Origin: Lachnospiraceae bacterium UBA1778
Lineage (GTDB): Bacteria > Bacillota > Clostridia > Lachnospirales > Lachnospiraceae
Direction of reading: 5' to 3'
Assembly (NCBI GenBank): GCA_002315255.1
Contig: DCGM01000042.1
Location: 13,108 to 53,514, forward strand
Length of the DNA: 40,407 bases
Shown in pieces: positions 33,601 to 40,407 of this stretch (positions are counted from its first letter, which is position 1; every line of letters starts with the position of its first letter). The notes below the pieces were generated by a model. That model was not told where the DNA came from. It did not search any database and was given only the letters and a program-made list of their open reading frames with translations. Made by a program: the position numbers and the translations under genes.

Positions 33601-36600
33601 TAAAGCTTTCCAGCAATATTTCGTATTATTATAAGGCCGACAAGGGCGGTTATGTGGTCACTTCCGCCAAAAATTGCACAGATAAAACAGTCGTAATCCC
33701 GGCTCAGGTGAACGGCACTCCGGTCACCACGATTGCAGCCAACGCCTTTTACACCAGTAACGTGAACCGTATCATTCTTCCGGAAACGATTACGGAAATC
33801 GGAAATACAGCCTTTGCATACTGCAGGAATCTTTCAGATATCCGCCTTCCGGAAAACGTGTCCGTCATCGGTCAGAATGCTTTCAATGGATGCTCTTCTC
33901 TCCAAAAGATCGTCATTCCGGAAAAAGTTACTGTAATTCAGCAGCAGGCCTTCTATAGGTCCGGCTTAACCGAGGTGGAGCTTCCTTCTTCTCTTACGGA
34001 GATTGGCAGCCACGCTTTCTTTGGTTGCGACTTCTTAACAGAAATTACGATTCCGAAGACTGTTACAAAGGTTGGTCCAATGGCATTCTATGGATGCAAG
34101 GTTTTAAAGAGCATCTTCTTTGAAGGAGATGCGCCGGAAGCGTCTGAGAATTCCTTCTACTCCAATGCAACGATCTACTGTCAGGATCCTACAACCTTCA
34201 TCGAAAGCCCGCTTTTTGACGCAAATAAGAAGACTTTCGCAAGCTGCCCGCTCGTTTCCCTTCTGGATGACGAGAGCTTCCTCTATGTTTATGACGAGGA
34301 CCTCGGCGGTTATCTCGTCAGCGGTTTCAGCGGAGATGTCATCAGTTCAAGCATTACGTTACCGAAGACTTATCGGTTAATACCGGTAGTCGGCGTCGCG
34401 GATTCTGCATTTGCAACCCTGACCGGCCTCTATAAGGTTACGCTTCCGGACAGTTATCTCTATATCGGAAAGAGCGCGTTCTTCAGCTGTTATAATCTTT
34501 ATGATATCAATTTCCCGACCGACCTGATGGAAATCGGCCGCCAGGCGTTCGCATTCACAGCGCTTGAGAGCGTGATTCTTCCGGACGGCGTCATATCGCT
34601 CCCGGGCGGCATTTTCTACTGCTGCTCACGCCTTCACACGTTCGTCGGTTCTGAAGGCCTCCTGTCGATCGGGGATTATGCCTTCGACGGCTGCATAAAC
34701 TTACGTAATCTCTCACTGCCGTATGGCCTCATGTCGATCGGACTCGGCGCATTCTGGCACTGCAATGAGCTTCTCGAGGTCCAGATTCCGGAGACGGTCA
34801 TCTCCATCGGAGACAGCGCTTTCGATACTGAAAACCTCGTCAGCGTGACCTTCCTCGGCGCTGCGCCGAAGATGGGCGTCGATGCCTTCCCGAGCACGGT
34901 CGTCCTTCACGCGGACCTGTCGCTTTCCGGCTGGTCGAAGGGCGCATTGAACGGAAAAAATTATGGCGACTGGAACGGCTATCGGATCCGTCCGTTAGCG
35001 ACGGCCGGCCTGACGTATGAGATGATCGGCGACAGATGGACCGTCACCGGAATCCAGGACTGCACAGATACCATCATCGTCATTCCGGAAGTTAAGAGCG
35101 GATTCATCGTAACTCAAATCGGCGAGCATGCTTTCGAGGGCCTTGCCACGATGACATCTGTCCTTCTTCCTGACACGATTTCTTCCATCGGTGCCGATGC
35201 CTTTAACGGTTGCGTCTCCTTATCGGAAATCACGATTCCCGACTCGGTCCGTTCGATCGGCAGCGAAGCATTTGTGGGCTGCAATTCATTAACGGCGGTT
35301 TGCTTCGAAGGCGCAGCTCCGTCTGTCGGAAGTGATGTGTTCCCGGAGAATGCGGTCCTTTACTGCACTTTCGGTGAACTCGGCTGGAATACGGAAGGCG
35401 CCTTCGACCGGAAGTCAATGACCTGGAACGGTTATCCGGTCTCCTTCTATGAAAGCGAGGGGCTTCTGATCACTGAATACAGTGATTACTGCGTCGTTTC
35501 GTCTGTCGGTGACTGCACGGATTCCTATATCGTAATTCCGGCTTCCTACCACGGAAAGCCGGTCACAATGCTCAATGCCAGTGCGTTCAAACGGGTCCTG
35601 ACGCTTTACGGAGTCTATATTCCGGATTCCGTCACGACGATTTCCGATTTCGCCTTCTATATGTGCACCGGATTAAAAGAAGTCTACCTTTCGAACCGGC
35701 TCCTCAGAATCGGGGCATCCGCTTTCTCCAACTGCACTAACCTTCCGGCTGTCGAACTTCCGGAATCGCTTTTGCAGATTGGATCCGACGCATTCCTGAA
35801 TTGTCACTGCCTGACAGCGCTCATCGTACCGGACTCCGTCACCTACATCGGGGCGTACGCTTTCTCGCAATGCGAACTGCTTTCCGTAGTGAAGCTCCCA
35901 AGCGGCCTCACCGCGATTCCGGATTTTCTTTTCAATAACGACAATTCGCTTACCGGGGTTGAGATTCCGTCAGGAGTCAGGAAAATCGGAAAATGGGCAT
36001 TCGGAAATTGCAATAACCTGAAAGAAATCCGGCTTCCGGACGGGTTAACCGAAATCGGTGAGATGGCCTTTAACGGTTGCGCCTCCCTTACCAGCATCAC
36101 CATTCCGGATGGTGTCACCGCCCTTCCGACGCAGGCGTTCTCCTACTGTTACAATCTGGCAGAGATAATCCTGCCGAGCGGCCTGATTTCGATTGGAAAA
36201 TATGCCTTCTACAACACCTCATTAACGCGGGTGATTATCCCGGCCTCCGTCGAATCGATCGGCAAATGTGCATTTACCGGTTATGATGTTTTCACAGAAT
36301 TTGTCTTTGAGGGTGCGGCGCCTTCAGTTGAAACAGATTCCTTCAGCCAAGACTCCGTCTTCTATGTCAACCCGTTCCTGAAGGGCTGGACCGACAGCGA
36401 GGCTTATGATCCGGTAACGAGTACCTGGAACGGCTATACACTTAAGTTTTCTGCAACTGAAACCGGGTTCACCTACGACATGTATGACGATCACATTGAA
36501 ATCACGGGCATAGAGCCGGGTTATGCGATCGCTTATCTCGTCCTTCCGTCCGAGGTCAACGGTCTCCCGGTCACGAAGATTGCGAACGGCGCCTTCTTCG

Positions 36601-37106
36601 AGAATGCGGACCTTAAGGGCATTGCGATCCCGTCCTCTGTCAAAGAGATCGGCCACAGCGCCTTCGCAGGCAGCAGCATTTCGCAGTTCATCCTGTCGTA
36701 CGGTCTCGAAACGATCGGCAATGCAGCCTTCTCCGGCTGCACGAGCCTGCTGAAATTCGATATGCCTGATACGGTACTTGAGACGGGGAAGAACATCTTC
36801 AACGGCTGTACGAGCCTCAGAAGCGTCCACCTGTCGACCGGTCTCACCGACGTCAGCGGATATGCCTTCTATAACTGCCGGGCGCTTTCGGAGATCGAGT
36901 TCCATGAAGGCCTCACCATCATTGAAAGCAATGCGTTCCGTGGCTGCCGGTCACTTGGGGATATCGTCCTTCCGTCCACGCTTCTTTCGGTGAGCGAGCA
37001 CGCGTTCTATACCTGCAAGTCCCTGAAAAACGTGACGTTCCTGAACCCGGACACCTACTATTACAGCAACTCGTTCGACAAAGGCGTCACCATTTGGACG
37101 GAATAA
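27660..37106 (+). CDS. Giant secreted papain-family cysteine protease with BspA-type leucine-rich repeats
   Basis: 3148 residues. Signal peptide at 1 to about 27 (MKKK, hydrophobic core). An acidic low-complexity region follows, with five PDGETA-type repeats at 78-107. The C1 peptidase domain spans about 165-425 with oxyanion Gln185, nucleophile Cys191 (GTCWAFSASAACES), His356 (GNHAVNIVGWN) and Asn388 (VRNSWGTDWG), so it should be active. A lectin-like domain of the type found in clostridial C1 proteases (about 430-590) and a bacterial Ig-like domain (about 595-690) follow. The remaining 2450 residues are LRR_5 repeats (AFxxCxxLxxVxLPxxLxxIGxxAF) in eleven modules. There is no LPXTG, dockerin or cell-wall-binding domain at the C-terminus (ends in SFDKGVTIWTE), so it is released or held by an unknown means. 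Start follows GGGGAGGG. Binding to host or bacterial surface glycoproteins plus proteolysis is the likely role, by inference. Confidence 0.94.
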   Translation: MKKKCLSVLLVLALLLTSVQPRFIATAETIEDSSAKTESNVPQKQEDRLPSVKQDKLHSLEKTDTPVKEADPEKEIAPDGETASDGETAPDGETAPDDETASDGETEPSVEIPGMKLIVPASDSKDPEGPSMSEDGHILNAHPVDLGEVPQSTGKKHLLSAALAANLPTAYSSVTAGRVAPVQNQAPYGTCWAFSASAACESTLGPKNNDEYTNLSALQFVYYFYNTNKDPLGNATGDYTGARTSNILDQGGNPIFAMFALADWVNGAPESALPYTTVNLNKALNRSISDDYAYSYDIGHLQNAYMIPVSDSAESRNNLKEAVQSYGSLSIMIYYDPWYYNSDTGAYYTTEAKGNHAVNIVGWNDDYPASNFGFLAKPSQNGAWLVRNSWGTDWGTDGDSDPEHSGQEGYFWLSYYDASFLSSGYAYAFDFEPSSTYAYNYQYDGSYGSSVVELSNKVKASAIYTVKGLSSDVELLQAVGLAFYSSNVTGHYSIYLNPDDAAPESGTLLLTLPFSTGYAGYYTFDIPTSKQPLLAKGDTYSVVFSFDKDVRLFVDSPYALSWIEHYPNIGPDKTYIISNSTAYSPMQTICTLRLKAYTSPSTIREILIDDDEINLNVGEESTVSLSFDPEGEMPLILVDHEDCVSVTSTKDNPYTYTIKALSGSKTSTVIRFYDTAGFHEVLLTVHISEIVPNGLLFDVFDDHCVVTGGNVSGDITIPHYYQGLPVTEIADEAFCNNKAITSVILPSTLTKIGEKAFMNSDITGISLPAGLEEIGSYAFSNTKLTEVKIPGTVTDLNEGLFYQTATLSKVTLEEGIETIGEKVFAGTSLASFGGFPQTLISIGNRAFMDCADLKSVIFPASLESLGEEVFLNSGLKKAYFDGNEPEASDNTFPDEVLIFYPFGDYTWECSPDYDEETNTWHGNPIDIRASEGLAFVETEEGWMVSGIGSCTDLVITIPLTYQGQPVVGVIPEAFYGCLQLQKVIFLHDYLTIGDAAFKNCQNLKEVILPSHLDRISSELFSNCTSLTTVRLSLFLNRIGMSAFANCTSLSIDSYLPVGIDTIGKKAFYKAKLPEALELPRRLKNIGDDAFLSDSLKQVNFSGPAPIMGNDVFPEGTTLWYPETEASTYLESENYNADLKTYYGYRICQEGTYGLSYSKYEDGVQVSGKDINASSVHIPEFYAGKEVIAIASAAFSDNSSLQSVEMPDTILVICNSAFGRCFSLSSLQLPVSLEKVGAFAFHACVSLENLVIPENVTYIGSYAFDYISCGNVIFRGDAPEGSSDMFPSNTTVSYYPTRSGWKTGDGYDPSTGLWYGYQLLEISSEGFTYREESDHIVLTGIGTFTDEIAVFPSEINGKPVTHIEAFAFHDPIFDEVVFPATITNIAESAFYGNKTVRKATFLGDAPEIADDALSASTVISFSPSAKGFLDSEYYDSEKNTWKGWKIELLDSTNLVFKEYDTFAAVAGVTEGFSDIVVKIPETYNGKPVTQISVNAFRDCTSITKVYLPENLQMILNYAFHGCTSLSDIPLPKNLIYIYPYAFYGCTSLREIDLHEGIQQIGGQAFALSGLESVTLPSTLTYAGTYLFYGCKNLKSVVVSEGISNLGAYMFYACTALEDVSLPYSMTSIGQGAFYCCTSLKNFTFPEELTSIGAYAFSNTALERVELPFYLSELGTSAFANCNNLKRVEIGYYLTVIPDNAFYRCVNLKNVSFGAKHESIGRNAFYGCTSLDNLYFYYVSSIAAGAFDGCTSLQYAYFHCDAPECPSDLIFPTATTIHVSSNCAGWKDSRYYSSETGRWHGCPLVFELEDPSEGLDIKVYDDHCAVLSIGSCTDSVIYIPDYYGGNPVTEIRAGAFEGAEGLTRVIIPSGIISIGDGAFKDCINLYSIEFWSGTETIGKNAFQNCSSLKTVLFSEKLEEIADGAFLGCDQLSYVEFAGNAPTLGEEVFREGTVLTYYYGKTGWSENDVYKAEPEYWNGYPVSLKLSSNISYYYKADKGGYVVTSAKNCTDKTVVIPAQVNGTPVTTIAANAFYTSNVNRIILPETITEIGNTAFAYCRNLSDIRLPENVSVIGQNAFNGCSSLQKIVIPEKVTVIQQQAFYRSGLTEVELPSSLTEIGSHAFFGCDFLTEITIPKTVTKVGPMAFYGCKVLKSIFFEGDAPEASENSFYSNATIYCQDPTTFIESPLFDANKKTFASCPLVSLLDDESFLYVYDEDLGGYLVSGFSGDVISSSITLPKTYRLIPVVGVADSAFATLTGLYKVTLPDSYLYIGKSAFFSCYNLYDINFPTDLMEIGRQAFAFTALESVILPDGVISLPGGIFYCCSRLHTFVGSEGLLSIGDYAFDGCINLRNLSLPYGLMSIGLGAFWHCNELLEVQIPETVISIGDSAFDTENLVSVTFLGAAPKMGVDAFPSTVVLHADLSLSGWSKGALNGKNYGDWNGYRIRPLATAGLTYEMIGDRWTVTGIQDCTDTIIVIPEVKSGFIVTQIGEHAFEGLATMTSVLLPDTISSIGADAFNGCVSLSEITIPDSVRSIGSEAFVGCNSLTAVCFEGAAPSVGSDVFPENAVLYCTFGELGWNTEGAFDRKSMTWNGYPVSFYESEGLLITEYSDYCVVSSVGDCTDSYIVIPASYHGKPVTMLNASAFKRVLTLYGVYIPDSVTTISDFAFYMCTGLKEVYLSNRLLRIGASAFSNCTNLPAVELPESLLQIGSDAFLNCHCLTALIVPDSVTYIGAYAFSQCELLSVVKLPSGLTAIPDFLFNNDNSLTGVEIPSGVRKIGKWAFGNCNNLKEIRLPDGLTEIGEMAFNGCASLTSITIPDGVTALPTQAFSYCYNLAEIILPSGLISIGKYAFYNTSLTRVIIPASVESIGKCAFTGYDVFTEFVFEGAAPSVETDSFSQDSVFYVNPFLKGWTDSEAYDPVTSTWNGYTLKFSATETGFTYDMYDDHIEITGIEPGYAIAYLVLPSEVNGLPVTKIANGAFFENADLKGIAIPSSVKEIGHSAFAGSSISQFILSYGLETIGNAAFSGCTSLLKFDMPDTVLETGKNIFNGCTSLRSVHLSTGLTDVSGYAFYNCRALSEIEFHEGLTIIESNAFRGCRSLGDIVLPSTLLSVSEHAFYTCKSLKNVTFLNPDTYYYSNSFDKGVTIWTE
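27891..27980 (+). repeat. Five in-frame 18-bp repeats coding for PDGETA-like units
   Basis: Residues 78-107 read as PDGETA, SDGETA, PDGETA, PDDETA, SDGETE. The nucleotide units are close copies, so copy number is likely to vary between strains. The acidic stretch is a linker or pro-region between the signal peptide and the protease. Confidence 0.85.
29730..37106 (+). repeat. Eleven LRR modules joined by ten repeated linkers
   Basis: Each module opens with a beta-hairpin-like segment (xGLxFxxxDDHCVVTG...IPxxYxGxPVTEI), then LRRs of about 22-24 residues, and closes with FxGxAPxxxxDxFP. It is then followed by a linker with pattern GWxxxxxYDxxTxTWNGYPL. Linkers lie near 30360-30430, 31010-31100, 31530-31610, 31915-31990, 32980-33065, 33510-33600, 34165-34250, 34900-34990, 35345-35440 and 36355-36440. 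The fifth module (about 32010-32980) is the longest. Confidence 0.9.
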
Positions 37107-37109
37107 CCC

Positions 37110-37228
37110 AAAATCCCTACAACCTCATAAACTATTAAACTAATAAACTCCCCTGCGGCCTAGTAGTCGGCCTACGGGGAGTTTATTAGCCCTTTAAGTT
37201 ATTTTTGAGCGGTTGTAGGGATTTTTAC
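37110..37228. terminator. Nested inverted repeat and terminator downstream of the giant protease gene
   Basis: Outer arms AAAATCCCTACAACC (37110-37124) and GGTTGTAGGGATTTT (37211-37225). Inner arms CTAATAAACTCCCC (37140-37153) and GGGGAGTTTATTAG (37176-37189). TTTTT at the right end could terminate the plus-strand transcript. The loop contains CGGCCTA twice. Confidence 0.7.
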
Positions 37229-37277
37229 GAAAACAGTCTCTGCGGCCTAGCAGTCGGCCTACAGGGAGTTTATTAGC
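37153..37277. repeat. Direct 38-bp repeat, two copies
   Basis: 37153-37190 and 37240-37277 agree at 36 of 38 positions (CTGCGGCCTAG, CAGTCGGCCTA and GGGAGTTTATTAGC in common), spaced 87 bases start to start. The second copy lacks the left inverted arm. The rest of the gene-free stretch, 37278-37567, shows a perfect palindrome AAAAACGCGTTTTT (37331-37344) and a TATGAT at 37444-37449 that may be a -10 box, but no clear gene. Confidence 0.8.
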
Positions 37278-37567
37278 TATTTAGGTTATCGATCGCCATG
37301 AATATCGTGCTGAGACGCGATAGAACGCTTAAAAACGCGTTTTTTCGCCGTTACGGATCAAAAGTCGGGTATTTTACCATTTTAACATGCTTTCGCCTAA
37401 AAACGCACAAATTTAGCGACTATGTTTCTATATCCGGATATGGTATGATGATTTATACGGATTCGGACAAAACCCGGCACGAAGCGCCCTAAATCGTTTC
37501 TTCCTATGGACGAAACATGGATCCGTATGATTGATGTGGGAACAGTGATTTTTTGTGAGGACAGAAA

Positions 37568-38161
37568 ATGAAGATATATGATATTTCTCAAGAGCTTTTC
37601 AGCTGTGTTGTTTTCCCGATAGACATCCCGCCGGAGCGGCTGGTTCAAAAATCGATTGAAAGCGGAAGCCTCTATAATCTGACAGCGCTTAAAATGTCTG
37701 CGCATAGCGGGACTCATGTGGACGCGCCTTATCATTTTTATAAAGACGGAAAGACGATCGATCAGATCGATTTAAACAAGTTCATTGGGAAATGCTATGT
37801 CACTTTTGCAGACGGCGAAGTTTCCGGCGAATTGGCGGAGCAGATCATCGAAAAGGCCCGCTCGATTGATAAAGAGGCCGCGAAGCGGATTCTGATCGGC
37901 GGAAAAGCCTGCGTGACATTCGACGCGGCACAGGTTTTTGTGCAGGAAAAGATCGACCTCGTCGGCAATGAATCGCAGACCATCGGTCCGGAAGACCGGC
38001 CGGCAAAAGTCCATTTCGAACTCCTGAAAGCCGAGGTCGTCCTCTTAGAAGGAATCCGCCTGACCGGCATCCCCGAAGGCGTCTACTTCCTCAATGCTGC
38101 GCCGATCAATCTGGGCGGCTCCGACGGTGCGCCCTGCCGGGCCATCCTGATTGGGGAATAA
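37568..38161 (+). CDS. Cyclase-family protein (kynurenine formamidase-like metal hydrolase)
   Basis: 197 residues of the bacterial cyclase family (PF04199). The metal-site signature is HSGTHVDAPYHF (from about residue 46), and a downstream acidic/His region (KVHFELLKAEVVLLEG) fits the family. Members include arylformamidases and other amide or lactone hydrolases using zinc or manganese. The start at 37568 follows GAGGACAG. It stands alone, so the substrate cannot be told. It converges on the phosphate cotransporter; between them (38162-38243) only a weak GTCCC/GGGAC hairpin near 38197-38209 is seen. Confidence 0.88.
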   Translation: MKIYDISQELFSCVVFPIDIPPERLVQKSIESGSLYNLTALKMSAHSGTHVDAPYHFYKDGKTIDQIDLNKFIGKCYVTFADGEVSGELAEQIIEKARSIDKEAAKRILIGGKACVTFDAAQVFVQEKIDLVGNESQTIGPEDRPAKVHFELLKAEVVLLEGIRLTGIPEGVYFLNAAPINLGGSDGAPCRAILIGE

Positions 38162-38243
38162 GTCAGAGAAAAACGCCGCAGCAAAAACTTTCCCCCGTCC
38201 CTTTGGGACTCTGTTTTATCCGCCCCCGAGGGACATAAAAAAC

Positions 38244-40064
38244 TTATTTCTCCTCATTTTCGGAGGCTTTCGCCTCGACCGGCTTCAGCTTTCCGTAATA
38301 AACGGCGTGAGCGGCTTCGTAGTGGGTGTTGAAGAATTCATTGCTGCCCTGGTGAAGCTTCGAGACGTAGGAGTGCGTCTGGTCGCCCATGTCCGGATGA
38401 ATACGGGAAAGGACCTTCAGTCCGACGTTCGAGCAGACATCCGAGATCCGCTCGAGGTCCGACATCAGGTTGATGAAGGAGGCGTCTAAAACCGCGCTGC
38501 ATTCGCCGCGGGAAAGGCGGGAAAGGTGATTCTGGCGGAGCGTGTCCACCATGTCATCGACCACCTCTTCCAAAGGCTCAACCCGTCGGGCGGCATCTTC
38601 ATCGCGCTTTTCAAAAGCAAGGCGCGTCGTCGCCAGGACTTCATTCAGAAGCTCCTCTAAGACGTCAATTTCATGCATCGCAGTCGGTGAAAACGAAGCA
38701 CCGTCATTATGAAGCGCTTCCGCTTCTTCCGCGATGTTCACCGCGTGGTCGCCCAGGCGCTCGAACTCCGAAACGGTCTTATAATACTGGTTCAGAATTT
38801 CCGCATGGTCCTGCTGCGAGATGTGGGCCGAGAACTGGACGAGATAGTCCGCGATCCGGTCCGTCATCATATCGATATTTTCTTCTTCGTCATTGATTTC
38901 CTTACGGACGTCATCATTGTACTCACGGAACAGCGACAATGCTTTCGTGATATTCGACTTCGCCGCATCAAACATCGTAAGAAGCGCATGATAGGCCTGG
39001 CTGAACGCGATAGCCGGGGTGATAAAGAACTTCGTGTCCAGCGACTCGAGCGTGTCCGCGTACTTGTTCCGCGGCGTCGGCTTGTCCTTGATGATCACGC
39101 GCGAAATCTTCTCTAAAGAAGTCATAAACGGCATGAAGATCAATGCGCACACGAGGTTGAACACCGTATTCGTGTTTGCGATAAGGCCGGGGTTGGCAGT
39201 CGCGTCCCACAGGCCGTCGATCAGACCGAGCGCATGAAGGATAATGACCGCGAGCAATGCGACAACCGTTTTTCCTAAGTTGAAGAGGACGTTAATCAAA
39301 CCGACACGGCGCGCTTCCTCTTTCGCGCCGATGGAGCAAACGATAGCGGTTGTGACGCAGTCGCCTAAATAGATGCCGCAGATGACGGCGTAAATGCCTT
39401 TAAAGGTGAGCTGCCCGGCCATGGAGAACGTCTGTAAAATACCGATCGTGGCGGACGAGCTCTGGAGAACAAATGAAACGCCGAGACCGGAAAGATAACC
39501 GAGGAACGGGCTGTTATCGAGATTTGCGAAGACGCTGTCGAATGCGCCTGCATCGGAAAGGGTATTGACGGCGCTCGTCATCGTCAGAAGACCGGAGAAC
39601 AGAATGCCGAAGCCCATGAAAATATTACCGATCTGGTCATGCTTCTTAAAGGTGCAGAACATGATCAGCACGATGCCGATGACCAATGCGACCGGTGCCA
39701 GCGTCGACGGCTTGAAAATCTGAAGCCAGCCGGCGGATTCATTGAGATCGAGAAGACGGATGATCTGACCGGTGACCGTCGTTCCGACGTTTGCACCGAT
39801 CAGGATGCCGAGCGACTGCCGGGTCGTTAAGATGCCGGCGGCGACCAGACCTGAGGTGATGACGATCGTGGCGGTGGACGACTGGATCAGCGCCGTCACG
39901 AGCATTCCTAGCAGAAATGCCGTGAAGACATTGTTCGTCGCACGCTCCATAATCCGTTTTAAAGCGCCGGACGAGCCTTCCTTCAATGCATTGCCCATGA
40001 GCCTCATGCCGAAAAGGAACATCGCAAGTCCGCCAAACAGAGTTAAGACATCAAATACGCTCAT
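38244..40064 (-). CDS. Na+/phosphate cotransporter family protein with PhoU-like C-terminal domain
   Basis: 606 residues with the chosen start. The N-terminal ~310 residues form two Na/Pi cotransporter repeats with the hallmark QSST at residues 61-64 (ALIQSSTATIVITSG) and VLQSSSATIGIL in the second repeat, plus GANVGTTVTGQI. The C-terminal ~220 residues are helical and PhoU-like (FERLGDHAVNIAEEAEALH; DLERISDVCSNVGLKVLS). It should import phosphate, driven by sodium, in the membrane. An in-frame TTG at 40076 lies within the ribosome site itself (GGAGAGTGAA before ATG), so ATG at 40064 is preferred. Confidence 0.94.
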   Translation of the reverse strand: MSVFDVLTLFGGLAMFLFGMRLMGNALKEGSSGALKRIMERATNNVFTAFLLGMLVTALIQSSTATIVITSGLVAAGILTTRQSLGILIGANVGTTVTGQIIRLLDLNESAGWLQIFKPSTLAPVALVIGIVLIMFCTFKKHDQIGNIFMGFGILFSGLLTMTSAVNTLSDAGAFDSVFANLDNSPFLGYLSGLGVSFVLQSSSATIGILQTFSMAGQLTFKGIYAVICGIYLGDCVTTAIVCSIGAKEEARRVGLINVLFNLGKTVVALLAVIILHALGLIDGLWDATANPGLIANTNTVFNLVCALIFMPFMTSLEKISRVIIKDKPTPRNKYADTLESLDTKFFITPAIAFSQAYHALLTMFDAAKSNITKALSLFREYNDDVRKEINDEEENIDMMTDRIADYLVQFSAHISQQDHAEILNQYYKTVSEFERLGDHAVNIAEEAEALHNDGASFSPTAMHEIDVLEELLNEVLATTRLAFEKRDEDAARRVEPLEEVVDDMVDTLRQNHLSRLSRGECSAVLDASFINLMSDLERISDVCSNVGLKVLSRIHPDMGDQTHSYVSKLHQGSNEFFNTHYEAAHAVYYGKLKPVEAKASENEEK

Positions 40065-40140
40065 TTCACTCTCCAAAAGATGATTTCAAAAGATGATTTT
40101 GCTGAAAATCCAGTGTCAATAATGCCAAAGTTTCAAGAAA

Positions 40141-40407
40141 GTCGGGTTATAAGCCGGGTTATGTCGAGAATGATCATCTGTCTAGACCGCCCGTTACCGG
40201 ACGGCTCAAGCGACCTACCCGGAGCAGACGGGCCGCCTTATGCTCCTTTGCGGTCTTGCTTCGGACGGGGTTTACATGGCCCGGCACGTTACCGTACCGG
40301 CGGTAGTCTCTTACACTGCCCTTCCAACCTTGCTTGCGTAAAACGCGTCAGCGGTATATTTCTGTTGCACTATCCTCGGAGTCACCTCCACCGGACGTTA
40401 TCCGGCA
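40141..40407 (-). ncRNA. rnpB: RNase P RNA, 3' part (5' end outside the window)
   Basis: On the minus strand the sequence contains GGTGACTCCGAGGATAGTG and CAACAGAAATATACCGC, then GGGTAGGTCGCTTGAG, CCGGTAACGGGCGG and TAGACAGATGATCATTC, ending with an ACATAACCCGGCTTATAA-type tail. These are the conserved blocks of bacterial RNase P RNA, the catalytic RNA that matures tRNA 5' ends. The 5' part with the GGAAAGTCC block is beyond 40407. The exact 3' end, near 40141-40150, is estimated. Confidence 0.92.

Noticed and set aside
37153..37277. Two copies of a 38-bp direct repeat as a CRISPR array
   Set aside because: Only two copies, a 49-base gap containing palindrome arms and terminator-like sequence, and no cas genes.
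37298..37492. 64-codon open frame after the giant protease gene
   Set aside because: No ribosome binding site, basic and biased composition, overlaps the AAAAACGCGTTTTT palindrome; no recognised similarity.
38190..38240. Terminator between the cyclase-family and phosphate cotransporter genes
   Set aside because: Only a 5-bp GTCCC/GGGAC stem with an irregular T-run; too weak to call.

Overview
The window reads as a chromosomal segment of an anaerobic, Gram-positive-type gut bacterium of the Clostridia, most likely Lachnospiraceae-like. Supports are glycyl radical enzymes (obligately oxygen-sensitive), a DUF4317 protein typical of Firmicutes, LplB/YtcP-type sugar permeases with a lipoprotein binding protein, a very large secreted cysteine protease with BspA-type leucine-rich repeats, strong AGGAGG-like ribosome binding sites and a bacterial-type RNase P RNA. 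The taxon is inferred; no 16S rRNA is present.

Region 1 (about 1-22,000) is a catabolic island. A minus-strand operon runs permease, permease, binding lipoprotein, NanA-like aldolase, radical SAM activase and glycyl radical enzyme 1 (GRE1, cut by the window edge). A divergent membrane-bound AraC regulator faces it. Next come GRE2 (minus) with a divergent AraC regulator and a Gfo/Idh/MocA oxidoreductase (plus), a second oxidoreductase (minus), and a plus-strand operon of GRE3, AraC regulator, BNR/sialidase-like protein and a diverged DapA-family protein, closed by a strong terminator at 21981-22016. Transport, possible intracellular glycoside cleavage, redox steps, radical C-O or C-C cleavage and retro-aldol cleavage would together make a pathway for an unidentified sugar or sugar acid. 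Three GREs of two sequence types served by one visible activase is the most interesting feature of the window. The cysteine-site motifs differ from pyruvate formate-lyase, and in GRE1 and GRE2 also from the usual GRE dehydratases.

Region 2 (about 22,017-27,570) starts with a gene-free stretch containing four consecutive hairpins and a T-rich repeat. It then carries housekeeping-type genes: an S1-domain protein, a DUF4317 protein and type I glutamine synthetase (minus), and a TIM-barrel sugar isomerase/epimerase-like protein (plus).

Region 3 (27,660-37,106) is one 3148-codon gene for a secreted papain-fold protease with a lectin-like domain, an Ig-like domain and eleven leucine-rich-repeat modules joined by ten repeated linkers. 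It is followed by a nested inverted repeat and a partial second copy of it.

Region 4 (37,568-40,407) holds a cyclase-family metal hydrolase (plus), a Na+/phosphate cotransporter with a PhoU-like tail (minus), and the 3' part of the RNase P RNA gene (minus), which runs off the right edge.
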